The position numbers and the translations under genes were made by a program. DNA of 5,252 nt from Clostridiaceae bacterium. GTDB taxonomy: Bacteria; Bacillota; Clostridia; Lutisporales; Lutisporaceae. The stretch lies in contig JAQVFD010000165.1 in the NCBI GenBank assembly GCA_028697435.1, positions 1 through 5,252 of the forward strand, written 5' to 3'. Positions 1-5,252 of this stretch are shown piece by piece. Within the stretch, counting starts at the first letter, position 1. Each line of letters starts with the position of its first letter. The notes below the pieces were generated by a model. The model was not told where the DNA came from. It made no database searches and was given only the letters and a program-made list of their open reading frames with translations.

Positions 1-1747
1 CCGTGTATTGAGGCTTTACATCCATGTATCTTAAGGTGTCATATATTATGCTTTTAGCTACAGGTGCCGCAATTACACCACCATAGTACTGTGCACCTCC
101 GGGCTCATCGATAACAACCAGTACAGATATTTTAGGGTCATTGGCAGGGGCAAAACCACAGAAGGAGGAAACAAATTTACCCGATACATATATCCCCCCC
201 TCAGCTTTTTGAGCTGTGCCCGTTTTGCCTGCAACTTTATAGCCCGGAATATAAGAGGATGCGGTAGGTGCTATAGCAAATTCGAGAATCTGCCTCATTG
301 TTGCCGAGGTCTCCCCGGATATTACCTGTCTGACTTCCCGAGGCTGAAATTCATGGACTGTCTTTTCCTCATTATCTATAACTTTCTTAGCAATGCGGGG
401 TTCCATAAGCATACCGTCATTTGCAACCGCAGAGAAAGCACTTATCAATTGGATAGGTGTAACAGATATTCCCTGGCCAAAGGCATTATTGGCAAGCTCT
501 ACAGGACCTATTCCGCCCAATTCTCTCACTATGCCTTTTGCCTCCCCGGGAAGCTTGATGTTTGTGACCGTTCCAAAACCAAAGGCCTTTATATATTTGT
601 ACAGTTTTTCCTTTCCCAGCCTTTGCCCTACCTCTACAAATACCGGATTGCAGGAGTTTTTGACAGCTTCTGCAAAGTTCTGGTTCCCATGAGGTTTATA
701 GCTCCTCCAGCATTTCATTTTTTTGCCTGCAACAGTTATGTGCCCTATGCAATTAAAATGATCCTCCGGTTTGACCACGTTTTCTTCTAATCCCGCAGAA
801 GATGTTATAACTTTAAAAGTGGAACCGGGTTCATATGAATCTGAAATAGCAGGATTTCTCCATAGTTTATAAAGTACATCCAACTGTTCTTTCTCACTCA
901 TTGTGCTCCAATTATCCGCAAAACCCTCCGGAACCTTCCGGGGGTCATTGTTATCAAAATCAGGTTTGGAAGTCATAGCGAGAATATCCCCTGTCTTAGG
1001 GTCCATCACTATTGCTGTTACCCGTTTTGCTTTATTCTCAATAAGTGCATTTTCAACAACCTTTTCGGCAAAATGCTGTATTACTTCATCAATTGTAAGT
1101 ACAAGATTCAGACCGTCCTGGGGCTCGTAGTATTTGGTGTCACTGCCCGGAAGCATCTCTCCATGGGCATCCGTCATTACTATATTTCTTCCGGGAAATC
1201 CATTCAGGTACTTTTCATATGTAAGCTCTACCCCATCCTGTCCCTGATTGTCAGGATTGGTAAAACCCAATACATAAGAAGCAAAATTGCTCTGAGGGTA
1301 AAATCTTTTGCTGTCGTCGTTAAATACAATTCCCGGCAGTTCTTTTTCTCTCAATAGCTTAACCTTGTCTGCGTCAACCTTTTTCTTGATAAGTACTGTA
1401 TCTTTATTGGCAGTTACCTTTTGAGCCAAAGAAGCTTTGTCAAGCTCCAAAACTTCTGACAGAGCATTTGTAACTGCCTCTTTATCCTTGACCATGGCTG
1501 GCCTTACATATATTTCATATGCTGTTGCACTTACAGCCAGCTTCTTTGCATTTCTGTCATATATTATTCCTCTTTTGGACTTGATGGGAATATCTCTTGT
1601 CCACTGTTCCACCGCTTTCTGCTGATACTCCGAACTGTTTACTATCTGAATAAAAGCCAGTCTCCCCAAAAGTCCTGCGTAAACAGCAAAAAAAGCAAAG
1701 AAGATTATTATTATTCTTCTTTTTATAGTTACTTTTATGCCGGACAA
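1..1747 (-). CDS. spoVD: SpoVD-like class B penicillin-binding protein (peptidoglycan transpeptidase), 3' end outside window
   Basis: Class B PBP, a D,D-transpeptidase that cross-links peptidoglycan outside the membrane. 582 residues are readable without a stop up to the window edge. In order: basic N-terminus and one membrane anchor (about 11-32); PBP dimerisation region (about 50-215) containing the RGIIYDRN signature at 59-66; transpeptidase domain (about 240-570) with all three catalytic motifs, STFK (nucleophile S309, K312), SCN (S365-N367) and KTGT (508-511). The block around CW (346-347) and SCNP (365-368), and the end of the domain (MDVKP, 575-579), resemble Bacillus SpoVD, the PBP for spore cortex. 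A C-terminal PASTA domain, usual in SpoVD, would lie outside the window. The start is TTG at 1747: AAGGGGGTG (1755-1763) sits seven bases upstream and I see no ATG or GTG in frame nearby. It is last in the mraZ-rsmH-ftsL series, 32 bases after ftsL. A division-type FtsI/PBP2B is the alternative; the family is certain, the SpoVD subtype likely. Confidence 0.93.
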   Translation of the reverse strand, partial: MSGIKVTIKRRIIIIFFAFFAVYAGLLGRLAFIQIVNSSEYQQKAVEQWTRDIPIKSKRGIIYDRNAKKLAVSATAYEIYVRPAMVKDKEAVTNALSEVLELDKASLAQKVTANKDTVLIKKKVDADKVKLLREKELPGIVFNDDSKRFYPQSNFASYVLGFTNPDNQGQDGVELTYEKYLNGFPGRNIVMTDAHGEMLPGSDTKYYEPQDGLNLVLTIDEVIQHFAEKVVENALIENKAKRVTAIVMDPKTGDILAMTSKPDFDNNDPRKVPEGFADNWSTMSEKEQLDVLYKLWRNPAISDSYEPGSTFKVITSSAGLEENVVKPEDHFNCIGHITVAGKKMKCWRSYKPHGNQNFAEAVKNSCNPVFVEVGQRLGKEKLYKYIKAFGFGTVTNIKLPGEAKGIVRELGGIGPVELANNAFGQGISVTPIQLISAFSAVANDGMLMEPRIAKKVIDNEEKTVHEFQPREVRQVISGETSATMRQILEFAIAPTASSYIPGYKVAGKTGTAQKAEGGIYVSGKFVSSFCGFAPANDPKISVLVVIDEPGGAQYYGGVIAAPVAKSIIYDTLRYMDVKPQYT

Positions 1748-1754
1748 ATTAATA

Positions 1755-1763
1755 CACCCCCTT
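1755..1763 (-). promoter_or_regulatory. Ribosome binding site deciding the TTG start of the spoVD-like gene
   Basis: Minus-strand AAGGGGGTG lies seven bases before TTG (1745-1747). It matches the AGGAGGTG Shine-Dalgarno core except for G in place of A. It is the reason for choosing the non-ATG start, since the membrane anchor follows directly and no other usual start codon lies in frame close by. Confidence 0.75.
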
Positions 1764-1779
1764 CAGGAACTACTTTAAG

Positions 1780-2277
1780 CTAATCTAACACATTGAGGAT
1801 ATTATTTATCACAGCTTTTGTATATGCAATATATTTATTCTCCTGCAAATCGTCAATATTGTAAAAGTCGTGTTCCTCACTAACATTGGACTGCAATGGC
1901 ATTTCAACATTTACATAAGCAGTCTGGTTCTGAATATCAGGATACTGCATACCCAACTCTTCAATTGCTTTTTTCTCAAGAGTCTCAAGGCTGATTGACT
2001 TCATAAGCTGCACATTCAAGTCAGTATTCTCTTTAACTACAGTGGTGTATTCTCTTTCCAGGTTTTTAATATTATAGTTAACCTCCGCTATTAAGGCATA
2101 GCGTGAAATAATAAAAATGCTCAATCCAAAAACAAACAATATACTCATCAGATGAGTTTTATGTTTTTCCTTTTTCCTGACTTTTTTACGGGGGCTTGCA
2201 ATCGGTTCCGAAACTTGTTCTATCTCCAGCTGCTCGTATCTGCTGTAGTCATATGCACTATTGTCTGCTCTTAACAT
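1780..2277 (-). CDS. ftsL: FtsL-like bitopic cell division protein
   Basis: 165 residues with the architecture of FtsL/DivIC septum proteins. A hydrophilic cytoplasmic N-terminus ends in a strongly basic stretch (about 30-41), followed by a single membrane segment (about 43-62), an extracytoplasmic coiled-coil stretch (about 64-95), and the family-typical end of that helix, where LEKKAIEELGM (100-110) leads into a short YVNV strand (121-124). FtsL works with DivIC and DivIB to scaffold and activate the septal PBP/FtsW synthase. Sequence conservation in this family is weak, so the name rests on topology plus position between rsmH and a class B PBP, the normal dcw place for ftsL. The ATG start is well placed, with AGGGGGG (2285-2291) seven bases upstream. 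At 165 residues it is longer than the usual roughly 110-130. The extra length is an acidic tail (about 125-149) and a short hydrophobic end (about 150-165) of unknown role. Confidence 0.8.
   Translation of the reverse strand: MLRADNSAYDYSRYEQLEIEQVSEPIASPRKKVRKKEKHKTHLMSILFVFGLSIFIISRYALIAEVNYNIKNLEREYTTVVKENTDLNVQLMKSISLETLEKKAIEELGMQYPDIQNQTAYVNVEMPLQSNVSEEHDFYNIDDLQENKYIAYTKAVINNILNVLD
1828..1856 (-). promoter_or_regulatory. Candidate internal sigma-A-type promoter for the spoVD-like gene, inside the ftsL-like gene
   Basis: On the minus strand TTGACG (1851-1856) and TATATT (1828-1833) are separated by exactly 17 bases; each box differs from consensus at one position. The predicted start, near 1821, would give a leader of about 75 bases before the TTG start. 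The boxes lie in the coding 3' end of the ftsL-like gene. In an AT-rich genome such matches occur by chance, so this is tentative. Bacillus spoVD has its own promoter, but that one is sigma-E dependent, and I did not find a convincing sigma-E match here. Confidence 0.35.
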
Positions 2278-2284
2278 TATTATT

Positions 2285-2291
2285 CCCCCCT
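2285..2291 (-). promoter_or_regulatory. Ribosome binding site of the ftsL-like gene overlapping the rsmH stop codon
   Basis: Minus-strand AGGGGGG is seven bases before the ATG at 2277. Its first two bases are the last two of the rsmH TAG (2290-2292), so terminating rsmH ribosomes sit on this site. This suggests translational coupling of the two genes. Confidence 0.65.
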
Positions 2292-3258
2292 AACCCCTTT
2301 TAGAACTTACTCTTTCGGCTGCCCTAAGCTTAGCGCTTTTCGACCTGGTATTTGTCTTTAGCTCTTCCTCTCCGGCAGTGACGGGTTTCTTAGTAATCAC
2401 TTTAAGAAGAGGCTCTTTTCCGCAGACGCATACCGGCAACTGAGGCGGACATGTACACGGTCTTTCCATATTATTAAAAATCTTTTTTACTATCCTGTCT
2501 TCAAGTGAATGAAAGGTTATTACAACCAGCCTTCCTCCCGGCTTTAAGAGTTCTGCTCCATTCAGAACTGCCTCTTCCAGAACCTGGAGTTCATCATTTA
2601 CGGCGATTCTCAAAGCCTGAAATGTCCTTTTTGCAGGATGACCTCCCTCTCTTCTTGCTGCTGCGGGAATTGCCTTTTTTATTATATCTACCAGCTTGAA
2701 GGTAGTATCAATCCTGTTCTTCTTTCTTTCCTCTGCAATAAACTTTGCAATCCTGACTGCCCATTTCTCTTCTCCATATTCCCTGAGTATGCGGGTAAGC
2801 TCCTGTTCCGAGCTATTATTCACTATGTCCGAAGCGTCAAAATTGAGATTTGTATTCATCCTCATGTCCAAGGGACCATCATGCATATAGCTGAAGCCCC
2901 TCTCCTCCTCATCTAACTGATGGGAAGATACACCAATGTCAAGCAATATTCCGTCAATTTCCTTAAAACCCTTTTGTAAGGCAATGGTTTTTATATTCTT
3001 AAAATTATCACGTACAATAACTGTATTATCCTTATATGCTTCAAGTTTTTTCTTGGCTGCCTCAATTGCATTGTCGTCCTGATCAATGCCTATAAGGACT
3101 CCCCCCGGTATAATTCTTCTTAATATTTCTAAAGAGTGTCCTGCCCCTCCCAGGGTACCGTCAATATATATACCCCCCGGTTTGGGATCAAGATATTCCA
3201 ATGTTTCATTCAAAAGTACCGGAATATGTTCAAAATTCAACACTGCCATCTGCTTCAC
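2290..3258 (-). CDS. rsmH: 16S rRNA (cytosine(1402)-N4)-methyltransferase RsmH (MraW)
   Basis: Cytoplasmic SAM-dependent enzyme that methylates N4 of C1402 in 16S rRNA at the ribosomal P site. The 322 residues are close to the usual 310-320. Visible family blocks: HIPVLLNE (11-18); SAM-binding DGTLGGAGHS (33-42); acidic IDQD (58-61); DIGVSSHQLD (107-116) followed by ERGFSY (119-124) and DGPLDMRM (127-134); GHPAKRTFQALRIAVNDEL (206-224); and ITFHSLEDR (247-255). A C-x-C-x6-C-x-C cluster (C268, C270, C277, C279) follows, as I recall in Bacillus homologues. The reading begins at GTG (3258), 11 bases after the mraZ stop. GAGAAGG (3262-3268) is only three bases before this GTG and 12 before the in-frame ATG at 3249. 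Neither spacing is ideal, so the protein may instead start at residue 4. The function is secure; the exact start is not. Confidence 0.97.
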   Translation of the reverse strand: MKQMAVLNFEHIPVLLNETLEYLDPKPGGIYIDGTLGGAGHSLEILRRIIPGGVLIGIDQDDNAIEAAKKKLEAYKDNTVIVRDNFKNIKTIALQKGFKEIDGILLDIGVSSHQLDEEERGFSYMHDGPLDMRMNTNLNFDASDIVNNSSEQELTRILREYGEEKWAVRIAKFIAEERKKNRIDTTFKLVDIIKKAIPAAARREGGHPAKRTFQALRIAVNDELQVLEEAVLNGAELLKPGGRLVVITFHSLEDRIVKKIFNNMERPCTCPPQLPVCVCGKEPLLKVITKKPVTAGEEELKTNTRSKSAKLRAAERVSSKRG

Positions 3259-3261
3259 ATG

Positions 3262-3268
3262 CCTTCTC
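3262..3268 (-). promoter_or_regulatory. Ribosome binding site of rsmH with ambiguous start choice
   Basis: Minus-strand GAGAAGG begins just after the mraZ stop codon (3270-3272). It lies three bases before the GTG at 3258 and 12 before the ATG at 3249, on either side of the optimal distance. It therefore supports translation of rsmH but does not decide between the two starts. Confidence 0.5.
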
Positions 3269-3269
3269 G

Positions 3270-3701
3270 CTATATTCCGAGCTGTGACATTTTCTCGGCC
3301 ACATCCTCATAACTAATATTTGCATCACTATTGAATTTATTCCATTCTTCCCTGCTCCATATTTCTATTCGAGTTGAAACTCCAATGATTACGAGCTCTT
3401 TGTCAATATTCGCATAGTCCTTAAGGTAATTTGGAATCACAATCCTGCCCTGCTTGTCCAGTTCACATTCGCTGGCTCCCGCAAAAAAGAATCTTACAAA
3501 AGCTCTTGCATCTTTGTTTGTCATAGGCAAGCCCTTAAGCTTATCCTCTACTATGCTCCAATCCTGAGACGAGTATATGAAAAGGCAGTTGTCAAGACCC
3601 TTGGTCATGACAAAGCTGTCTCCCAGCTGTTCCCTGAATTTTGACGGCATTATGACTCTGTTCTTTGGGTCCAGGGTATGGTTGTATTCGCCTATAAACA
3701 T
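3270..3701 (-). CDS. mraZ: Transcriptional regulator MraZ
   Basis: 143 residues, the normal length for MraZ, the DNA-binding protein at the head of dcw clusters. It has two AbrB/SpoVT-type swapped-hairpin domains (about 5-50 and 76-120), each marked by the MraZ signature: DPKNRVIMP (11-19) and DKQGRIVIP (82-90). MraZ assembles into a ring and binds direct repeats in front of its own gene. In Escherichia coli it represses the dcw operon; in mollicutes it has been reported as an activator. The ATG start gives the typical MFIGEYNHTLD N-terminus, and AAGGTGGTGA (3706-3715) is four bases upstream. Three AAAGTGG repeats lie in the promoter just upstream, supporting autoregulation. It is the first gene of the probable operon with rsmH, ftsL and the spoVD-like gene. 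Confidence 0.97.
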   Translation of the reverse strand: MFIGEYNHTLDPKNRVIMPSKFREQLGDSFVMTKGLDNCLFIYSSQDWSIVEDKLKGLPMTNKDARAFVRFFFAGASECELDKQGRIVIPNYLKDYANIDKELVIIGVSTRIEIWSREEWNKFNSDANISYEDVAEKMSQLGI

Positions 3702-3724
3702 ATACTCACCACCTTTTTATTCAC

Positions 3725-3753
3725 ATTATACCACTTTGCTCCACTTTAGTCCA
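3725..3753 (-). promoter_or_regulatory. Probable sigma-A promoter of the mraZ-rsmH-ftsL-spoVD operon
   Basis: The minus strand carries a perfect -10 box TATAAT (3725-3730) and, 17 bases upstream, TGGACT (3748-3753), a weak -35 matching TTGACA at four of six positions. Upstream DNA (about 3758-3790) is very rich in A and T and could act as an UP element. Transcription would begin near 3718, giving a leader of about 17 bases that holds little more than the ribosome binding site. The weak -35 overlaps the MraZ-type repeats. Confidence 0.75.
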
Positions 3754-3757
3754 CTTT
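3731..3757 (-). promoter_or_regulatory. MraZ operator: three AAAGTGG direct repeats at 10-bp spacing
   Basis: AAAGTGG occurs three times in a row on the minus strand, at 3751-3757, 3741-3747 and 3731-3737, separated by ACT and AGC. The exact 10-bp period places all copies on the same helix face. Repeats of this sort, with a GTGG core and about one helical turn apart, are the known binding sites of MraZ upstream of mraZ. Here they occupy the -35 box and the whole spacer up to the -10 box, so a bound MraZ ring would exclude RNA polymerase. Repression is inferred from this position. Confidence 0.85.
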
Positions 3758-3810
3758 ATTACATATTCTATGCAAAAAAATAAATTCCTTCCTGTTTTTT
3801 GGAAATCATA

Positions 3811-3860
3811 AAAAAAATAAAAAAATGATACAAAAGACCTATGATATGCTTTTGCATCAT
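3811..3860 (-). terminator. Intrinsic terminator of lgt
   Basis: On the minus strand a 12-bp stem (ATGATGCAAAAG, 3849-3860, with CTTTTGTATCAT, 3825-3836) has one G-U pair and otherwise Watson-Crick pairs, with a 12-base loop. It is followed at once by a T-rich run (3811-3824, one interrupting A). It begins about 30 bases after the lgt stop codon and separates lgt from the dcw promoter. On the plus strand the G-U pair becomes an A-C mismatch and no U-tract follows, so the terminator points in the lgt direction. Confidence 0.82.
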
Positions 3861-3890
3861 TTAACCTGCTTCTTCTATATAATTGTTATA

Positions 3891-4655
3891 TCACTTCTCA
3901 GCAATATCCGGAGCGTCGTCTCCGGTATTATTCTTCATTTTCCTCCGAAAAATAATAATGGAAGTAAAGGCTGTTATTATAACTACACTTATTATCTGTG
4001 CCTGTCTCATGCCCATAAACATCAGACTGTCTGTTCTAAGTGCTTCAATCCAGAACCTTCCTACAGAATACAGTATTCCATATAACAGGAACACTTCCCC
4101 TTCAACCTTCTTCTTTCTGCTGTATATAAGAAGAAATATGAAAACACATATATTCCAAAGGGATTCATATAGAAAAGTCGGATGAACCTTTACCCCATCC
4201 ACCATTATACCCCAGGGCAAATCTGTCGGCCCTCCGTGAGCTTCTTGATTTACAAAGTTGCCCCACCTGCCTATGGCCTGACCCAGTATTATGCTTGGTG
4301 CCGTAATATCTGCAGTATTCCAGAAAGAAATCTTCTTCGCTTTTGTGAATATATATCCTGCAATAACAGCAGCAATCAAGGCTCCATGTATTGCCAGGCC
4401 CCCTTCTCTTATGTTTATTATTTTCATAATGTTACCTTTATAATAACTCCACTCAAATATAACATAATATAGCCTTGCCCCGATCACAGCCGCCGGAATA
4501 CACCATAAGGCCAGGTCAATTATATACTCAGGATCGTACCCGAGTCTCTTAGCTTCATAATATGCCAGCAATATGCCTGCAATTATACCTGTCGAAAGCA
4601 GTATGCCGTACCACCTTATTGTTATCCCGTATATTTCAAAAGCTACAGGATCCAT
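3891..4655 (-). CDS. lgt: Phosphatidylglycerol--prolipoprotein diacylglyceryl transferase (Lgt)
   Basis: Polytopic membrane enzyme that moves diacylglycerol from phosphatidylglycerol to the lipobox cysteine of prolipoproteins, the first step of lipoprotein maturation. The 254 residues include about seven hydrophobic segments. Visible motifs: IRWYGILL (13-20, Y16); GGLAIHG (85-91), whose H90 matches the essential histidine of E. coli Lgt; the Lgt signature GRWGNFVNQEAHG (129-141) with the key arginine R130; HPTFLYES (158-165); and GRFWIEALR (199-207), whose R200 is the likely counterpart of a second essential arginine. The start is ATG at 4655 because GGGAGG (4663-4668) precedes it by seven bases and the protein then begins like other Lgt sequences. 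The frame stays open upstream to an ATG at 4760, but that stretch contains the promoter. It appears to be transcribed alone, between its own promoter and terminator. The hydrophilic C-terminus (about 237-254) is unremarkable. Confidence 0.97.
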   Translation of the reverse strand: MDPVAFEIYGITIRWYGILLSTGIIAGILLAYYEAKRLGYDPEYIIDLALWCIPAAVIGARLYYVIFEWSYYKGNIMKIINIREGGLAIHGALIAAVIAGYIFTKAKKISFWNTADITAPSIILGQAIGRWGNFVNQEAHGGPTDLPWGIMVDGVKVHPTFLYESLWNICVFIFLLIYSRKKKVEGEVFLLYGILYSVGRFWIEALRTDSLMFMGMRQAQIISVVIITAFTSIIIFRRKMKNNTGDDAPDIAEK

Positions 4656-4700
4656 AGTCTTTCCTCCCTTGTACCTTATGGTATTATACTTTACTGTTTG

Positions 4701-4730
4701 ATTATAAATATTCCATAACCCTATTGTCAA
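4701..4730 (-). promoter_or_regulatory. Near-consensus sigma-A promoter of lgt
   Basis: The minus strand shows TTGACA (4725-4730) and TATAAT (4701-4706), both perfect, with an 18-base spacer. Transcription would start near 4694, about 38 bases before the lgt ATG. A second TATAAT at 4683-4688 has no good -35 partner. The strength of both boxes suggests steady high expression unless something binds nearby. Confidence 0.85.
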
Positions 4731-4742
4731 GTGATCTCCTAT

Positions 4743-4790
4743 ATGTTTTACACTAAACATCTTGCATTAAATTCAAATAGTGTAAAACAT
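4743..4790. repeat. 13-bp perfect inverted repeat upstream of the lgt promoter
   Basis: ATGTTTTACACTA (4743-4755) is repeated in inverse as TAGTGTAAAACAT (4778-4790) around a 22-base AT-rich centre. Within it, 4743-4760 (ATGTTTTACACTAAACAT) is a smaller palindrome with six-base arms ATGTTT/AAACAT, starting 12 bases upstream of the lgt -35 box. It could be an operator, part of a transcript hairpin behind the upstream gene, or a repeat remnant. I do not recognise a known regulator site. Confidence 0.7.
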
Positions 4791-4802
4791 TTTCTTTGAT
4801 TC

Positions 4803-4887
4803 ATATGTTGCGAAAAATACATTGTTAATACTACAAAAGTAGACGCTTCTGCTACTTTTGTAATAATAAATCTTTTTCGCAACATAT
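4803..4887. repeat. 85-base nested palindrome (15-bp outer and 11-bp inner arms)
   Basis: The outer arms ATATGTTGCGAAAAA (4803-4817) and TTTTTCGCAACATAT (4873-4887) are perfect inverse complements. Between them a second perfect hairpin has arms TACAAAAGTAG (4832-4842) and CTACTTTTGTA (4852-4862) with a nine-base loop. It begins four bases after the stop codon of the upstream gene. Transcribed leftwards it would fold into a long structured 3' end, but no clean U-tract follows either hairpin, so it is not a typical intrinsic terminator. If the element is taken as 4806-4884, with TGTTGCGAAAAA terminal repeats, it is flanked by TA on both sides, as expected for a small IS630/mariner-type MITE, although TA is also simply part of the palindrome. 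Confidence 0.8.
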
Positions 4888-4891
4888 ATAT

Positions 4892-5251
4892 TCACTCGGA
4901 GTTAGGAAGGTCAAGAACTCCGTCGGCAGTCTCTATAACGGAGGAATAGTTCTTACCCTGCATATAATCATCATATGCAAGATACAGTGCCCATATCAGA
5001 TGCCACATGTCCCCGTCGGCATATACTACTTTAAGCCCTAAATCATTCAAGGCTTCTTTTCTGTTAATGCAATAACCATGGGAAAAATATTTCTCAGTCA
5101 TAATCTTGGTTACCAGTTTTGCCCGGTCTTTGTTTTCCTTAAACATATTATTCTCAAGGAGAGCTTCTGCATACTGGTAGGATGCTTTGATAGACTTTTC
5201 ATAGTCTCCCAGTATCCATGGGTCAAGCTTATTTGAAATCGGGTATAATAC
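4892..5251 (-). CDS. C-terminal end of an unassigned protein, possibly a SDH/ClpP-class serine protease
   Basis: The frame is open from the right window edge to TGA at 4892-4894, giving 119 residues of a longer protein whose start is not visible. A methionine at 5146 exists, but codons continue upstream without a stop and no ribosome binding site precedes it, so it is internal. Visible features: a probably helical, charged stretch (about 14-55 of the fragment), then YFSHGYCINRKEAL and LGLKVVYADGD, and a tryptophan/tyrosine-rich helix MWHLIWALYLAYDDYM. There is no membrane segment. The YFSHG..I...EA..LGL arrangement followed by an aromatic helix recalls, from memory, the end of the SDH family (serine dehydrogenase proteinase-like, ClpP-fold) found in bacteria and archaea. 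The catalytic region would be outside the window, so this is tentative. The gene ends just before the nested palindrome and is followed by lgt. Confidence 0.55.
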   Translation of the reverse strand, partial: VLYPISNKLDPWILGDYEKSIKASYQYAEALLENNMFKENKDRAKLVTKIMTEKYFSHGYCINRKEALNDLGLKVVYADGDMWHLIWALYLAYDDYMQGKNYSSVIETADGVLDLPNSE

Positions 5252-5252
5252 T

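Noticed and set aside
209..790. A 193-codon open frame on the plus strand.
   Set aside because: It runs antisense through the transpeptidase domain of the spoVD-like gene, which carries all catalytic motifs. The plus-strand translation is cysteine- and phenylalanine-rich with no recognisable domain.
2418..2456. The four-cysteine cluster in RsmH as a novel metal site.
   Set aside because: The same CxC...CxC segment is, as I recall, common in Firmicute RsmH proteins, so it is not unusual here.
2505..2916. Overlapping plus-strand open frames of 64-92 codons.
   Set aside because: They are antisense to conserved rsmH coding sequence and have no family resemblance.
3825..4185. Plus-strand open frames of 86 and 100 codons.
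   Set aside because: They overlap the lgt terminator and the lgt 3' end on the other strand, with no recognisable product.
4683..4688. A second TATAAT as an additional lgt promoter.
   Set aside because: No -35-like sequence lies at a suitable distance upstream.
4656..4760. A longer lgt start at ATG 4760, adding 35 residues.
   Set aside because: The extension spans the TTGACA/TATAAT promoter, lacks family similarity, and a strong ribosome binding site precedes the ATG at 4655.
4803..4887. The nested palindrome as a normal intrinsic terminator of the upstream gene.
   Set aside because: Neither hairpin is GC-rich and neither is followed by a clear T-run on the minus strand, unlike the good terminator at 3811-3860. 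A weak terminator role is not excluded.
4892..5146. A complete small protein of 84 residues starting at 5146.
   Set aside because: The frame continues without a stop to the window edge with protein-like sequence, and no ribosome binding site precedes that ATG, so it is the end of a longer protein.

Overview
The window looks like the start of the dcw (division and cell wall) gene cluster of a low-GC, spore-forming Firmicute, most likely a member of the Clostridia. The evidence is the low-GC composition, strong AGGAGG-type ribosome binding sites, the gene order mraZ-rsmH-ftsL-class B PBP, and a PBP whose sequence resembles sporulation-specific SpoVD. The genus is inferred from gene content and composition only.

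Every supported gene is on the minus strand, so transcription runs from high to low coordinates. (1) At 4892-5251 is the C-terminal end of a protein that begins outside the window, possibly a SDH/ClpP-class serine protease. (2) The 236-base gap at 4656-4891 holds an 85-base nested palindrome, a second inverted repeat and a near-consensus sigma-A promoter for lgt. (3) lgt, prolipoprotein diacylglyceryl transferase, lies at 3891-4655 and is followed by a clear intrinsic terminator (3811-3860). (4) Around 3702-3760 is the promoter of the dcw cluster, with three 10-bp-spaced AAAGTGG repeats that look like MraZ operator boxes. (5) mraZ (3270-3701), rsmH (2290-3258), an ftsL-like gene (1780-2277) and a spoVD-like PBP (1747 to beyond base 1) follow with gaps of only 11, 12 and 32 bases, consistent with one operon.

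The genes make a coherent set. MraZ probably controls its own operon. RsmH methylates 16S rRNA. The FtsL-like protein is a bitopic division-site scaffold. The PBP cross-links peptidoglycan, probably of the spore cortex. Lgt, in its own transcription unit, lipidates lipoproteins. I see no RNA genes, CRISPR arrays, insertion-sequence transposases or phage genes. Most of the window is conserved core genome. The least explained DNA is the palindromic region at 4743-4887; I see no evidence for an undescribed gene system.
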